Source of the DNA: Photobacterium kishitanii
GTDB lineage: Bacteria; Pseudomonadota; Gammaproteobacteria; Enterobacterales; Vibrionaceae
Direction: 5' to 3'
Length of the DNA: 64,000 nucleotides
Assembly: GCF_003026355.1 (NCBI RefSeq)
Contig: NZ_PYON01000004.1
Coordinates: forward strand, 248,001 to 312,000
Below the pieces are notes generated by a model. That model did no database searches, was not told the DNA's origin, and saw only the letters and a program-made list of their open reading frames with translations. Each line of letters opens with the position of its first letter. The stretch's first letter is position 1. Made by a program: the position numbers and the translations under genes. Below, piece after piece: positions 17,807-28,632 of this stretch.

Positions 17807-19888
17807 ATGCAATTAAGTGCCAGTCGACTAGCACAATGGCTAGTTCAAGGTGATTATTACAGTATCGCTTTAGACGGTAATAGCTTGGTATTAGATAGTC
17901 AGACCACTTCTGACGTTATCTCTTTTGATGACTGGGATGGTTCGATTGAAATCCATCGTGGTGTATTATGGGGCGCGCTTGAGCTTACGTCTTCAAACCA
18001 ACAATACTGTTGGACCGTTCATGGCTTGCCTTGGCACGAATGTAAACCTTTCGCTGCATTTTTAATTCGTAGTTATCAAGATTGGGCGCAAAACCGAGTT
18101 GATAAATTAGATGCAATGTTGCCAGAAATGTTGCAACGTATTGCATTGTTTTCAAATAAATCAGGCTATTTACGTCGCTCCGAGCATCATGAGTTACATC
18201 AGTTTCTTAATGATGGCTTAAAAGACTCTGAGTTAAATCCTGAGCTTGCAGCAACGTTTAGACCGCGTAGTTTCGAAAAAATATCGCCTTGGCTAGGTGA
18301 GCATCAGGCATGGGTTGAAGAGCATAATCAGCAATGGTTAACTCAGCAATCACAGAAATGGAGTTCATGGTTTGATAGCTTTGAGAAATCGCCATTAAAT
18401 GAATCACAACGTACAGCAGCGCTAATTGATCAAGACTATAACTTAGTACTTGCAGGTGCGGGTACGGGAAAAACCAGTGTATTGATCGCACGCGCGGGCT
18501 ATCTTATAGCCAGTCAAGCGGCAGTGCCGGAAGATATTTTAATGTTGTCATTTGGGCGTAAAGCGGCTGAAGAGATGACTGATAGGCTAAAAGAAAAGGT
18601 TAGTGATCGGGTTAAAGTGGCGACATTCCATAGCCTTGGTTCACAAATTATTCGTGATGTTGAACACGATAAGCCTAATGTTGCTTCGATTACTTTAGAT
18701 ACACGTGCACGTAGTGCATGGTTGGCGCGCATGCTGATTGAACAATGGAATAATTCAACGTCAGCTAATAAATGGCAGCGCCACCTTACACAATGGCGTG
18801 TACCCGGGTTTAGTAAAGAAAACTCAATGGAACAACAAGCTGAAAATGAACAATTACAAGCTTGGGTATGGCGTCACATTGAGTTATTAGGCCAATCAGG
18901 GATGAAGAAAGAAGAGTTGCTTGAGGCGATTATAAACAATAATAACCCAGCAATGCGGCCGCGAATGAAAAGTGAGTTAACATTGTTATGGCCGTGCTAT
19001 CAGGCTTATTTGCAGCACTTAAAAGTGAAAAAGCAAATTGACTTTAATAGCATGATTGAAGTAGCAACGGAGTATGTTAAAGACGGTAAGTTTATCTCTC
19101 CGTGGCGTTATATTATGGTTGATGAATATCAAGATATATCACCACAGCGATTGGCGTTAATTGAAGCACTATGCCATCAAAAAGTGGCAGGTCATACTAC
19201 GCCAACGTTATTTGCTGTTGGGGATGACTGGCAAGCTATTTATCATTTTGCCGGCGCAGATGTTAATTTAACCACTGACTTTGAAAGTCGCTTTGGTAAT
19301 AGTTGTACTACAGAGCTTTCCACTACCTATCGTTTTAATAGCATGATTGGTGAAGTAGCAAACGTATTTATTCAACAAAACCCAAGTCAAATTAAGAAGC
19401 AACTAACGAGTTTCACTAAGCAGAGTAAAAAGGCGGTTACTTTATTGGCAACTGACTTATTACCACAAGAATTAATTAGGTTGAGTAAACATTACGAAAA
19501 TAAGACGACTAAAGTACTTATTCTTGGACGTAATAATAAGCAAAGACCAGAGAAATTTGAAACCTGGAAAAATCAGTGGCCACAACTTAACTTGGAATAT
19601 ATGACTTGTCATTCAAGTAAAGGTCGTGAGGCGGATTATGTATTTATTGTTGATGTTAATAAGGGTATTTTCCCTTCACCAGACCGTGAAACGGGTTTAG
19701 CTGCAATAATGCAATCGCGTACTGAAACTTATAATGATGCTGAAGAACGCCGGTTATTCTATGTGGCATTAACTCGAGCTAAAAAACATGTCTGGGTTTG
19801 TGCAGACCCCGATAAAACATCGCCGTTTATTAATGAATTAATTGAAGATAAATATCCAGTTAATAATAAAATAAAACGGACTAAATAA
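17807..19888 (+). CDS. helD: DNA helicase IV (UvrD/Rep superfamily 1)
   Basis: A 693-residue ATP-dependent 3'-5' DNA helicase. The N-terminal ~195 residues are the HelD-specific region (KRGLVWG-like RGVLWGALEL). The helicase core has Walker A (LAGAGTGKTS, ~219-228), motif II (VDEYQD), motif III (VGDDWQAIYHFAGAD), motif V (TCHSSKGREADYVF) and motif VI (RRLFYVALTRAK). All motifs are intact and the length matches E. coli HelD (684). It is monocistronic, with a terminator shared with the convergent oxidoreductase gene. The E. coli enzyme is implicated in recombination and repair. Confidence 0.94.
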   Translation: MQLSASRLAQWLVQGDYYSIALDGNSLVLDSQTTSDVISFDDWDGSIEIHRGVLWGALELTSSNQQYCWTVHGLPWHECKPFAAFLIRSYQDWAQNRVDKLDAMLPEMLQRIALFSNKSGYLRRSEHHELHQFLNDGLKDSELNPELAATFRPRSFEKISPWLGEHQAWVEEHNQQWLTQQSQKWSSWFDSFEKSPLNESQRTAALIDQDYNLVLAGAGTGKTSVLIARAGYLIASQAAVPEDILMLSFGRKAAEEMTDRLKEKVSDRVKVATFHSLGSQIIRDVEHDKPNVASITLDTRARSAWLARMLIEQWNNSTSANKWQRHLTQWRVPGFSKENSMEQQAENEQLQAWVWRHIELLGQSGMKKEELLEAIINNNNPAMRPRMKSELTLLWPCYQAYLQHLKVKKQIDFNSMIEVATEYVKDGKFISPWRYIMVDEYQDISPQRLALIEALCHQKVAGHTTPTLFAVGDDWQAIYHFAGADVNLTTDFESRFGNSCTTELSTTYRFNSMIGEVANVFIQQNPSQIKKQLTSFTKQSKKAVTLLATDLLPQELIRLSKHYENKTTKVLILGRNNKQRPEKFETWKNQWPQLNLEYMTCHSSKGREADYVFIVDVNKGIFPSPDRETGLAAIMQSRTETYNDAEERRLFYVALTRAKKHVWVCADPDKTSPFINELIEDKYPVNNKIKRTK

Positions 19889-19905
19889 ATATTATTAATG
19901 CCTGA

Positions 19906-19957
19906 AAGCCCCGCTATTATCATTAGTTATAGTGATAAATGAAAGCGGGGTTTTTTA
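19906..19957. terminator. Terminator between helD and the convergent oxidoreductase gene
   Basis: Long stem with outer arms AGCCCCGCT and AGCGGGGTT and an inner TTATCA/TGATAA pairing, followed by a T-run. Confidence 0.8.
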
Positions 19958-19974
19958 TTATCAGTAATATGATG

Positions 19975-20955
19975 TTATTTACTTACGTGGACGACTATTT
20001 TTCCCGAATGGGTCTGATTTTTTAATTCAGTAAGTGCCAGATCCAATTTTTCAAATGGTACAATTTTCTCAACCATACTATATAAGTGCCCATCGGCCAC
20101 TAAATTACTTAAATTGTTACCAATATCAGCGAGGTGAGTAATATGTTCAGGCCCACCATGGGCATAGGTTCCATGAAGGGCAACTTCGTGAATGCTGAGA
20201 GCTTTAGTTGTTGCGAGTAGAGGTACTTGATCAAATTGATTGGCTACCATAACGATATGGCCATTATAACGAATTAACGCGCTCATCATGCTGCCTGATT
20301 GCGCTGAAACACAATCAATAACCCCATGCAATAACCTATCTTCAGTTAGATTTATGAGTTCAAGTGCCACATTTTGTTGTGGGCAAATAACCGCATCAAT
20401 ACCATAGCTGAGTAGTCGAGGATGATGCTGTCGTTCTGCAATCGCATAGACATGAGCACCTGCGAGCTTTGCTAATTGTGCTGCAAACCCACCTACACCA
20501 CCTCCTGCACCTGTAATTGCAATATGCTGTCCAGCAACGACTTGTAATTTATCGTGTACTGCTATCCATGCACTATAACCTGCACAGGGTAGAGCCGCTG
20601 CATCGGTAAATGATAATGTTAATGGAATACGGCTAACCGCAATAGCTTTAACACAGACATATTCAGCGAACCCACTAGCAGTGCGAGGATCGGCAAAAAA
20701 GATGACTCTTTCATTAATTTTGAACTGATGTACGTTCGTTCCGACACTATCAATGCTACCGGCAACATCGAGGCCGATTATTTGCGGATAATCCCATGTT
20801 GCGTAACCCCACTCGGTCAGTTTGTAATCAATAGGGTTTAGTCCTACAGCTGCGACTTTTACACAAATTTCATCTGCGGCAGGAACGGGTTTAGCGGTCG
20901 TCATAAGTGATAAGGCTTGTAACCCATCAGGTTGTTGTAATATCCATGCTTGCAT
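19975..20955 (-). CDS. Zinc-type alcohol dehydrogenase-like / quinone oxidoreductase family protein
   Basis: An MDR-superfamily NAD(P)H oxidoreductase of 326 residues. Seen: an N-terminal GroES-like domain (VGLNPIDYKL, IIGLDVAGSIDSVG) and a Rossmann domain with the nucleotide-binding AITGAGGGVGGFAAQLAKLAG segment split around residue 145. The zinc-ligand Cys/His set of true alcohol dehydrogenases is absent, which fits the quinone oxidoreductase/QOR branch. The substrate cannot be told. AAGGAGTCG before the ATG at 20955 is a strong ribosome site. It is a single gene, convergent with helD and lying downstream of mgsA on the same strand only after that gene's promoter. Confidence 0.85.
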   Translation of the reverse strand: MQAWILQQPDGLQALSLMTTAKPVPAADEICVKVAAVGLNPIDYKLTEWGYATWDYPQIIGLDVAGSIDSVGTNVHQFKINERVIFFADPRTASGFAEYVCVKAIAVSRIPLTLSFTDAAALPCAGYSAWIAVHDKLQVVAGQHIAITGAGGGVGGFAAQLAKLAGAHVYAIAERQHHPRLLSYGIDAVICPQQNVALELINLTEDRLLHGVIDCVSAQSGSMMSALIRYNGHIVMVANQFDQVPLLATTKALSIHEVALHGTYAHGGPEHITHLADIGNNLSNLVADGHLYSMVEKIVPFEKLDLALTELKNQTHSGKIVVHVSK

Positions 20956-21038
20956 AAGCGACTCCTTGATACATTACTTATAACCATATAACGAATTATT
21001 TATTTTACCTTAAATATATTATGTAAATAGTGATAATA

Positions 21039-21068
21039 AAAAGCCTTCGATATTAATGAAGGCTTATT
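21039..21068 (-). terminator. Terminator after mgsA
   Basis: AAGCCTTC stem with its complement GAAGGCTT and a T-rich tail on the minus strand, 30 bases beyond the mgsA stop. Confidence 0.75.
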
Positions 21069-21096
21069 TATTGAATTAATTGTAGCGTTTGAGTGC

Positions 21097-21555
21097 TTAA
21101 TCTAGACGCTCTTTGAGATAAGCTTCGTAGTCTGGAATTTCAATATCAATTTCTTTATCAAGTAGTGGTGAAGTAATAATAAAGTTAGCACTTGCACGAT
21201 TGGTTGCTACTGGAATATTCCATACAGCAGATATACGTAATAATGCTTTTACATCTGGATCATGTGGTACTGCATTAAGTGGATCCCAGAAGAAAATCAT
21301 AATATCAATTTTGCTTTCTGAAATTAATGCTCCTAGTTGTTGATCGCCACCCATAGGACCACTGATTAAGCAGGTGATTGGTAATCCAGTTTCTTTTGCT
21401 AGTAAATGCCCAGTCGTACCTGTTGCATAAAGTACATGATTAGCTAACTTATGTTGGTGTTCTTTCACCCAGCGAAGTAAAGCTGTTTTGCAATTATCAT
21501 GGGCAACGAGAGCGATGTGTTTTTTAGCTGCCATTTTGCGTGTTGTGGTAATCAT
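21097..21555 (-). CDS. mgsA: Methylglyoxal synthase
   Basis: Converts dihydroxyacetone phosphate to methylglyoxal and phosphate, a bypass that relieves sugar-phosphate stress. The 152 residues match the E. coli enzyme throughout: [22 protein letters not shown], the phosphate-binding [14 protein letters not shown] with the catalytic Asp, and [20 protein letters not shown]. The start at 21555 follows AAGGAAG and gives exactly the E. coli length; an upstream ATG at 21576 is disfavoured. It is a single gene lying between two oxidoreductase/sensor loci. Confidence 0.96.
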   Translation of the reverse strand: MITTTRKMAAKKHIALVAHDNCKTALLRWVKEHQHKLANHVLYATGTTGHLLAKETGLPITCLISGPMGGDQQLGALISESKIDIMIFFWDPLNAVPHDPDVKALLRISAVWNIPVATNRASANFIITSPLLDKEIDIEIPDYEAYLKERLD

Positions 21556-21714
21556 GATCTTCCTTTTTAATATCAAGTTAATCTTGATGAAGCTAGGCGA
21601 TAACGGTTATAAGTAGCAAAGACTAGACAGAGTGTAAATCAGATTAGGCTAAAATTTTGTGGTAACCCATAAATAATTGATATTCATCTTTATAGGCACC
21701 ACATTAATTAATGC

Positions 21715-22797
21715 TTATCGACTGATTTGGTGATCATTAACGTAAAATGACGGCCTAAATTCTGCTGGCGATAATGAATTACGAATGACAGCCGAAGGTA
21801 AATGTTGTGGGGTTAAATCAACAATTAATGGTGATATATCTAACACCATTGGCTTTTTCTCAAGGTAGCGCACTGTTTGATCGATAGATAGCCGAGCTTG
21901 TTCTGCCATTTTATCTGTTGGCGCAAATAATATTTTATCGCGACGTAAGCCACGGTAAACCCCATGACTTAAATAAGTAGATACAATTTTTATGTCAGTA
22001 ATATGATTAGTACGTAATTCACTGATTGCTACTTCAGCGGCAACTGCACCACCAACAATATAATCAATGTTTTTATAGTCGGTAAATAATTGCTGTAATA
22101 AATTTCGTTGTAGCTCTTTGCTGTTGTCATCCCATAATGTCGTTACAATTTCAACATCGCTATTGGCGATAGCGGCTTTAAAACCTTTAGTGACAGGTTT
22201 AGTACCACCGCGTAATTGTGGCCCTGGTAGCCATGCAATTCGCACTTTACCTGAACCTTTCGGGTGTTTTTTAGCAAGGTAAGTACCAGCAGCTTTCCCC
22301 ATTTGATACCAGTTAACCCCGACTTTTGCTTTTACATGTTGACGAATATCAGGATCTGTAAAATCAATATTATTCGTCATTAAAAAAACAGGAATATTGC
22401 CAATTAATGTTGATAGTTTACCGTTATAAGCTTGCGCATCGACAGTACCTAAAATGATGGCATCTGCTCCCCAACGGCGACAAGCAATTAATTGACTTTG
22501 CTGTTTATCAAGGTTGCTATAACCGCCAGCTTCAAGCACTTTTAGGGTGATACCGAGTTTTTTAGCTTGCTCAACCATTCCATAATTGATCGACAACCAA
22601 TAAGAATCTTTTAAATGTGGGTACACTGCACATACTTTCCAAGGTTTAGTTACCGAGGTTAGAAAAGAGTAATGAATTTTTGTCGGTTTTTTGTCCGTTT
22701 GAAAAGGCGGTTGATAGGAAATTACCTCAAGTGCAAACGCGGATTGAGCAGAGAAAATCATCAAAATAAAAAATAAAATGCGCATTGTTACCAACAT
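21715..22797 (-). CDS. torT: TorT, periplasmic TMAO-binding partner of TorS
   Basis: A periplasmic binding protein of the LacI/sugar-binding fold that senses TMAO and, bound to it, controls the sensor kinase TorS. The 360 residues begin with a signal peptide (ILFFILMIFSAQSAFA). The mature part has the TorT-type start with KVCAVYPHLKDSYWLSINYG, and later WLPGPQLRGG and VGGAVAAEVA segments of the fold. ATGs at 22797 and 22785 are both possible; neither has a strong ribosome site. It diverges from torS across 136 bp, the usual torT-torS pairing in which the two genes share one control region. torR, normally next to them, is not in the window. Confidence 0.92.
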   Translation of the reverse strand: MLVTMRILFFILMIFSAQSAFALEVISYQPPFQTDKKPTKIHYSFLTSVTKPWKVCAVYPHLKDSYWLSINYGMVEQAKKLGITLKVLEAGGYSNLDKQQSQLIACRRWGADAIILGTVDAQAYNGKLSTLIGNIPVFLMTNNIDFTDPDIRQHVKAKVGVNWYQMGKAAGTYLAKKHPKGSGKVRIAWLPGPQLRGGTKPVTKGFKAAIANSDVEIVTTLWDDNSKELQRNLLQQLFTDYKNIDYIVGGAVAAEVAISELRTNHITDIKIVSTYLSHGVYRGLRRDKILFAPTDKMAEQARLSIDQTVRYLEKKPMVLDISPLIVDLTPQHLPSAVIRNSLSPAEFRPSFYVNDHQISR

Positions 22798-22933
22798 TAT
22801 TTAGGTCTAAAGCCATATAGCTGGCAAAATAGTACCGTTTTATTGTGTTTGGTGAAATAGCCAGTATCCAACAAGGCATATTAATGCGGGTTATTAACTA
22901 TTCTAAACCAGATTTTTGATATAGAGACGATTT

Positions 22934-25849
22934 ATGACGTTTACCCGAAAAGGTATCGGAGCCAAACTGTTACTAGCCTTTTCTGCCATGGCTGGTTTGA
23001 TGATTATTGCGGTTATGATTGGTGTGGCAGGCTTTTCGTTAGTTGCTAAAACAGAGCGTACAGTGATTAATTCCGCAGTCCCAGCATTAGCTGAAGCGCG
23101 GAAGTTATCAGATTTGAGTTCGCGAATTATTTTTAATGCTCAAGTTTTAGCTAAATCGAAACTTGAGTCAGAACGGATGCAGCAGGGGCGAGCATTAACG
23201 ATTCATATTGAAGCATTAAATCGTAGTTTGTATGCGTTAGAGCAGTATTCGTTTGATCAGCCGCTAATGCTGAAATTAGAAGGTGATGTAAAACGTATTG
23301 TTGATAATTTAGCCTTACTGGGATTGTTAGTTGGCCGTCAAATAGATCTGCAAAGTCAGTTAGATGAATTAACTGCAGCAATGACTAAGGCGACCCACCA
23401 AATTGATAATTTATCACAATCGCAAGTGGCTAATGCAAATACCATTGCAGTGGCTAATGTGTCGCGTATTTATGATCTCGTGGCGGAAAATAATAAACCT
23501 GCTGTTTATAATGCCCTTGATAGTTTAGTTGAAGTCGATATGGACTTATCTGAACGTTTATTTGAATTGCGTTTTTTATCATTGCAAGTGATTAATATGT
23601 TAGATGATTCTGAACGTATTATTGATATTAAATCGTTGGTGGCATTAAAAACACGGTTTAACAATGCGGTTAATATTATCAGTCACCGAGTTAAATCTGT
23701 TGAAGATCCTAGTCGTTCTGAACAATTGATGAAGCAAGCTGCAAAACTCGAACGTGGTAATTTATTGTTTGGTGTTAGTGAACAATTGATTTATGCCAAG
23801 CAAGATGTGCAGCGATTAGATCAACAAAATTTAGTATTATTTCAACAATTAAATAACACTGTTGACGATATTATTGCTGCGGCTAATGACAATACTCAAC
23901 GTGCAGTTAAGCAAGTTGATCAAACATTGACTGTTGCGCGTAATACGCTAATTGTGATTTCTGCAATTGGTTTATTGGCCTTGGTATTGATCATGTGGCG
24001 CATTGTTTATATGCAGGTTATTTGCCGTATTAATCGCTACAGTCGTGCATTATTGTCACTGACTCGCGGTGATTTATGTATTCAATTAGATGTTGATGGT
24101 GATGATGAATTAGCCCAAATGGGACGTGCTATTTTAGTCGCGCGTGATACGGCTAATGAACGGTATCGATTAGCACAAACGGAAGCTAAAATTCGGCAAG
24201 AACTACAACAACACAAAGCAAGTTTGGAGCGCTTAGTCGCAAAACGAACAGCTGAGTTAGAGCGCATTAATAGTCGTTTAAACGAAGAAGTATATAACCA
24301 TTATAAAGCTCGTGATGAAGCTGAAAAAGCTAATCGTGCTAAATCTGCTTTCTTGGCGACTATGAGTCATGAAATTAGAACGCCTATGAATGGTGTATTA
24401 GGTACAGCATCGTTGTTAGCTGATACAGAGTTAAGTATGCAGCAAAAGCGTTATTTAGATGTGATTAACCGCAGTGGTGAAACCTTACTCGATATTCTTA
24501 ATGATATTTTGGATTACTCTAAAATTGAAGCTGGACATTTAGATATTAGACCTAGCGATTTTGCGTTAAAACGTATGGTCGCCGATGTATTTAATATGCT
24601 TTATGGACGAGCAATGGCTAAGCGTATTGGGTTTGACTATTACATTGATCCTGCTGTTGATGCTATTTGGGTTGGCGATGAAAGCCGAATTCGGCAGGTG
24701 TTAGTAAACTTAGTTGGTAATGCGATTAAGTTTACAGATAAAGGTAAAGTAACAATTAGTGTCCGACCGCACCCTGATATGCCTGATGAAATACTGTTTT
24801 CTGTCCAAGATACTGGTATTGGCATTGATACTACTGAACACGCGATATTATTTAGTGCATTTCAACAAGCAGAAGCTGGACGTAAATCGATTGAAGGTAC
24901 AGGACTTGGTTTAGCAATCAGTAAACATATTGTTGCGGCGATGGACGGTGAGATAGGGGTTGATTCGGTTATCGGTATTGGTAGCTGCTTCTGGTTTGCC
25001 TTACCTTTAGAACGAGGCCAAGCGTCATTAAATACGGATATTGATCAAATAATAGTGCCGGCAGCGCATATTCTATTGGTTGAGGATAACCCGGTAAACT
25101 GTATGGTTGCTGAAGGGTTTCTCAAGCGACTAGGTCATACGGTAGTTATTGCTGAAGATGGTGCACAAGCTGAAGCGTGTTATCGCAAAGAGCAGTTTGA
25201 TTTAGCGTTACTTGATATTAATTTACCTGATACTGATGGAATTACACTGCTGCATCAATTACGTCGTATTGATAGTACCAATAAGCAAGCATGGCAAGAA
25301 CCGACACCTATGGTCGCTTTTTCTGCTCACGTATTTAGGGAAGAAGTTGAAATTTATTTAAATGCAGGCTTTGCTGGCTTCTTACCTAAACCTCTGGTTG
25401 AGAAGCAACTAATTGATACTATGAACAGTATTTTAAAAGGAGATAAGCGAGTGGTTATTGAAAAAGGAGCTGGTGAAGAAAAGCCGCAACTTACTGAGAG
25501 TGAAGAGTTATTACCCTTAGTAAAAGAATCTGTATTGGGGAGTGATTTACAAGTACTTGGTGCTGCGCAGGTGAAGCAGTTAATTAGCTTATTTGGTGAG
25601 TCTGCAAGTAAAACACTAGTGATGTTACACCAAGCAATTGCAGCTAATGACTTACCCGAAGTTGCTAAGCAAGCGCATACGCTTAAAGGCGCTGCTGGTA
25701 CGATGGGATTAATGCAATTGCACCAGTTATGCCTAGTGTTTGAAAAATCAGCTCAAGAAGGTTCTATTGCTGAACTTGATGTAGCACCATTGCAGCAAGT
25801 GTTTGATGCCTCTGTAGCTGCTTTAGCAACGACCTTTCTTGATAATTAA
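22934..25849 (+). CDS. torS: TorS, hybrid sensor histidine kinase of TMAO respiration
   Basis: An unorthodox four-step phosphorelay kinase, 971 residues. Order of parts: transmembrane segment at ~13-33; a long periplasmic helical sensor region; a second transmembrane segment at ~336-356; HAMP and a coiled coil to ~460; HisKA with H479 in TMSHEIRTPMNG; HATPase_c with N-box (LVNLVGNAIKF) and GTGLGLAIS; a receiver with D761 in LLDINLPDTDG; and an Hpt domain with H915 in AHTLKGAAGTMG. All phosphotransfer residues are intact. In E. coli TorT-TorS phosphorylates TorR, which binds tor boxes before torC. The exact tor box at 13677 supports the same circuit here. Confidence 0.94.
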   Translation: MTFTRKGIGAKLLLAFSAMAGLMIIAVMIGVAGFSLVAKTERTVINSAVPALAEARKLSDLSSRIIFNAQVLAKSKLESERMQQGRALTIHIEALNRSLYALEQYSFDQPLMLKLEGDVKRIVDNLALLGLLVGRQIDLQSQLDELTAAMTKATHQIDNLSQSQVANANTIAVANVSRIYDLVAENNKPAVYNALDSLVEVDMDLSERLFELRFLSLQVINMLDDSERIIDIKSLVALKTRFNNAVNIISHRVKSVEDPSRSEQLMKQAAKLERGNLLFGVSEQLIYAKQDVQRLDQQNLVLFQQLNNTVDDIIAAANDNTQRAVKQVDQTLTVARNTLIVISAIGLLALVLIMWRIVYMQVICRINRYSRALLSLTRGDLCIQLDVDGDDELAQMGRAILVARDTANERYRLAQTEAKIRQELQQHKASLERLVAKRTAELERINSRLNEEVYNHYKARDEAEKANRAKSAFLATMSHEIRTPMNGVLGTASLLADTELSMQQKRYLDVINRSGETLLDILNDILDYSKIEAGHLDIRPSDFALKRMVADVFNMLYGRAMAKRIGFDYYIDPAVDAIWVGDESRIRQVLVNLVGNAIKFTDKGKVTISVRPHPDMPDEILFSVQDTGIGIDTTEHAILFSAFQQAEAGRKSIEGTGLGLAISKHIVAAMDGEIGVDSVIGIGSCFWFALPLERGQASLNTDIDQIIVPAAHILLVEDNPVNCMVAEGFLKRLGHTVVIAEDGAQAEACYRKEQFDLALLDINLPDTDGITLLHQLRRIDSTNKQAWQEPTPMVAFSAHVFREEVEIYLNAGFAGFLPKPLVEKQLIDTMNSILKGDKRVVIEKGAGEEKPQLTESEELLPLVKESVLGSDLQVLGAAQVKQLISLFGESASKTLVMLHQAIAANDLPEVAKQAHTLKGAAGTMGLMQLHQLCLVFEKSAQEGSIAELDVAPLQQVFDASVAALATTFLDN

Positions 25850-25868
25850 CGCTTTACTCTTAGTAATA

Positions 25869-25898
25869 TAAAAAAGAACGCTTCGGCGTTCTTTTTTT
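25869..25898. terminator. Bidirectional terminator between torS and the GNAT gene
   Basis: AAAGAACGC-TTCG-GCGTTCTTT: a stable UUCG tetraloop hairpin with A- and T-runs, overlapping the end of the convergent GNAT gene. Confidence 0.9.
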
Positions 25899-26358
25899 AT
25901 GGGAGTAGATTGAGAGTCATAAAAATACTGTGAGGATCTGGTTGGTAGTCAGCAAACGGCGGACATTCGATAAAACCGTGTTTGGCATATAACGCGCGTG
26001 AAGGTATAAAAAAAGCCATTGAACCCGTTTCTAAGCTCAATTGTTGATATCCTTGTGCTTTGGCATGGGAGATGATGTGTTGAAGTAATTGTGATGCAAT
26101 ACCTTGTCCACGAAATGCATTGGTTGTTCGCATCGACTTTATTTCGGCGGTGGTTGCATCGAGACGTTTTATTGCGCCACAACCTGCTAGTTGGTGCTGA
26201 TCCCAAATAGACCAAAAAGTGACAGTCTGATGTTGAAGCTCTGTAAGATCTAATGCGTGAACGCTGTCAGCGGGTGCTGTTGCATTCATATCGACTAAGT
26301 GTGCTTGTAGTAATGCTTGAATTGCTTGTCCCTGTAAATCATCAATAATGATATTCAT
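25897..26358 (-). CDS. GNAT family N-acetyltransferase
   Basis: A 153-residue acetyl-CoA-dependent acyltransferase. Seen: AEIKSMRT strand, then the pyrophosphate-binding loop RGQGIASQLLQHI (Q/RxxGxG/A), QLSLETGS strand, and a terminal ALYAKHGFIECPPFADY segment. The pattern is that of small GNATs such as the YafP/ElaA-like or PhnO-like groups; the acceptor molecule is unknown. It is monocistronic, convergent with torS and followed on its other side by the fusA terminator. No strong ribosome site precedes its ATG. Confidence 0.85.
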   Translation of the reverse strand: MNIIIDDLQGQAIQALLQAHLVDMNATAPADSVHALDLTELQHQTVTFWSIWDQHQLAGCGAIKRLDATTAEIKSMRTTNAFRGQGIASQLLQHIISHAKAQGYQQLSLETGSMAFFIPSRALYAKHGFIECPPFADYQPDPHSIFMTLNLLP

Positions 26359-26485
26359 AGATATTGCCGTGAATAAAAATATTACTTTACGGCGTAGAGG
26401 CTATTTTACCAAGTGATTTTAATGGCGGATGTGATAGTGAAACGTGGCTGGCTGGGGAAAATAAAAGATCAAACATAGAGATAAA

Positions 26486-26520
26486 AAATAACCCCGAGAA
26501 CAAAGTCCTCGGGGTTAACG
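26486..26520 (-). terminator. Terminator after fusA
   Basis: AACCCCGAG stem with complement CTCGGGGTT, and a T-run on the minus strand. Confidence 0.88.
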
Positions 26521-26544
26521 TATTCACTTAGAGTAATTTAAAAA

Positions 26545-28632
26545 TTACTTCTTAGCGTTACGCTCTTTCTGCTCAGCGATTACTTTTTCAGAAACGTTAG
26601 CAGGACAAGGTGCGTAGTGTGAGAACTCCATAGAGAACTGACCACGGCCTGATGTCATAGTACGTAGAGTACCGATGTAACCAAACATTTCTGAAAGTGG
26701 TACGTCAGCTTTAATACGAGAACCAGTTACGCCAGCAGTTTGGTCTTTGATCATGCCACGACGACGGTTAAGGTCACCGATAACATCACCAACGTGATCT
26801 TCTGGAGTAAATACGTCAACGTTCATGATTGGCTCAAGAAGTTGCGCGCCAGCTTTAGGCATTGATTGACGGAATGCGCCTTTCGCTGCGATTTCAAATG
26901 CTACTGCAGATGAATCGACTGCGTGGAATGCACCATCAAGAAGCTCGATTTCAACGTCAAGAACAGGGAAACCAGCTAAAACACCAGTGTTCATCATGCC
27001 CTTGAAGCCTTTCTCGATTGCAGGCCAGAATTCTTTAGGAACGTTACCACCAATTACTGATGATGTGAACGTAAAGCCTGAACCTACTTCACCTGGCTTC
27101 ATTACGTAGTCGATCTTACCGAACTGACCAGAACCACCAGATTGCTTCTTATGCGTGTAGCTATCTTCAACTGCTTTCGTGATTGTTTCACGGTAAGCAA
27201 CTTGAGGTTGACCAACAATTAGGTCTACGCCGTATGTACGCTTAAGGATATCAACCTTAATGTCTAGGTGAAGTTCACCCATACCTTTAAGGATTGTTTC
27301 GCCAGTTTCTTCGTCAGTCTCAACTTGGAAAGATGGATCTTCTGCAACCATTTTACCGATCGCGATACCCATTTTCTCAGAACCGCCTTTATCTTTAGGC
27401 GTTACAGCAATTGAGATTACTGGAGTTGGGAAGATCATTGGCTCAAGAGTACACTCGTGCTTAACATCACAAAGAGTGTGACCAGTTTGAACGTTCTTCA
27501 TACCAACGATAGCGATGATATCACCAGCTTGTGCTGAAGTAAGTTCGTTACGGTCGTTCGCTTGCATCTCAACCATACGGCCGATACGCTCAGTTTTACC
27601 TGTAGCAGAGTTAAGGATGGTGTCACCCTTGTTTAGCTTACCAGAGTAAATACGAACGAATGTTAGAGCACCAAAGCGGTCATCCATGATTTTGAATGCA
27701 AGAGCTTTGAATGGTTCGTCAACAGATACTGTTGCAACTTCACCAGTTGGCTCACCAGTTTCTGGATCAGTTAACGGCTGTGGGTCTACTTCTGTTGGAG
27801 AAGGTAGGTAATCAATTACCGCATCAAGAACAAGTTGCATACCTTTGTTTTTGAATGCTGAACCACAGAACGTTGGGAAGAAATCACAAGTACGAGTACC
27901 AGCACGGATACAACGCTTGATTTCTTCAATAGAAGGTTCAACACCTTCCATGTAAGCTTCTAGAAGATCGTCGTCTTGCTCAAGAGCAGTTTCGATCATT
28001 TCTTCACGGTAAGCTTCAAGATCATCAACCATATCTTCAGGAACAGGTAGGATCTCGTAGTTTTCTGGAAGACCTGAGTCATCCCATACGAATGCTTGAC
28101 GAGTTAGAACGTCAACAACACCAACGAAATCATCTTCACGACCGATTGGAAGTGTCATGATTAGTGGAGTAGCGCCTAGTACCTTCTTAACTTGATCTGT
28201 AACGCGGAAGAAATCTGCGCCCATACGGTCTAGTTTGTTAACGAAGATGATACGAGCAACTTCTGATTCGTTAGCGTAACGCCAGTTAGTTTCTGATTGT
28301 GGTTCAACACCACCAGAACCACAGAATACACCGATGCCGCCATCAAGTACTTTAAGTGAACGGTAAACTTCAACTGTGAAGTCAACGTGTCCAGGAGTAT
28401 CGATAACGTTGAAACGGTGATCTTTCCAGAAACAGCTTACTGCTGCAGACTGGATAGTAATACCGCGCTCAGCTTCTTGTTCCATGAAGTCAGTTGTTGA
28501 CTCACCGTCATGAACTTCACCAATCTTGTGGATTTGGCCAGTTAGCTTAAGGATACGCTCTGTTGTAGTAGTTTTGCCCGCATCAACGTGCGCGAAAATA
28601 CCAATGTTTCTGTATTTAGATAAATCTGTCAT
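26545..28632 (-). CDS. fusA: Elongation factor G (free-standing copy)
   Basis: A translational GTPase of 695 residues that drives ribosome translocation. G motifs are intact: [15 protein letters not shown] (G1), RGITIQSA (G2), DTPGHVDF (G3) and [10 protein letters not shown] (G4). Domains II-V follow. It does not lie in the str operon (no rpsL, rpsG or tuf beside it). Vibrionaceae often carry two EF-G genes, and this 695-aa form fits the second, free-standing type; whether another copy exists elsewhere cannot be seen. It is a single gene with its own terminator and a ~400-bp upstream gap shared with the S4 gene. Confidence 0.93.
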   Translation of the reverse strand: MTDLSKYRNIGIFAHVDAGKTTTTERILKLTGQIHKIGEVHDGESTTDFMEQEAERGITIQSAAVSCFWKDHRFNVIDTPGHVDFTVEVYRSLKVLDGGIGVFCGSGGVEPQSETNWRYANESEVARIIFVNKLDRMGADFFRVTDQVKKVLGATPLIMTLPIGREDDFVGVVDVLTRQAFVWDDSGLPENYEILPVPEDMVDDLEAYREEMIETALEQDDDLLEAYMEGVEPSIEEIKRCIRAGTRTCDFFPTFCGSAFKNKGMQLVLDAVIDYLPSPTEVDPQPLTDPETGEPTGEVATVSVDEPFKALAFKIMDDRFGALTFVRIYSGKLNKGDTILNSATGKTERIGRMVEMQANDRNELTSAQAGDIIAIVGMKNVQTGHTLCDVKHECTLEPMIFPTPVISIAVTPKDKGGSEKMGIAIGKMVAEDPSFQVETDEETGETILKGMGELHLDIKVDILKRTYGVDLIVGQPQVAYRETITKAVEDSYTHKKQSGGSGQFGKIDYVMKPGEVGSGFTFTSSVIGGNVPKEFWPAIEKGFKGMMNTGVLAGFPVLDVEIELLDGAFHAVDSSAVAFEIAAKGAFRQSMPKAGAQLLEPIMNVDVFTPEDHVGDVIGDLNRRRGMIKDQTAGVTGSRIKADVPLSEMFGYIGTLRTMTSGRGQFSMEFSHYAPCPANVSEKVIAEQKERNAKK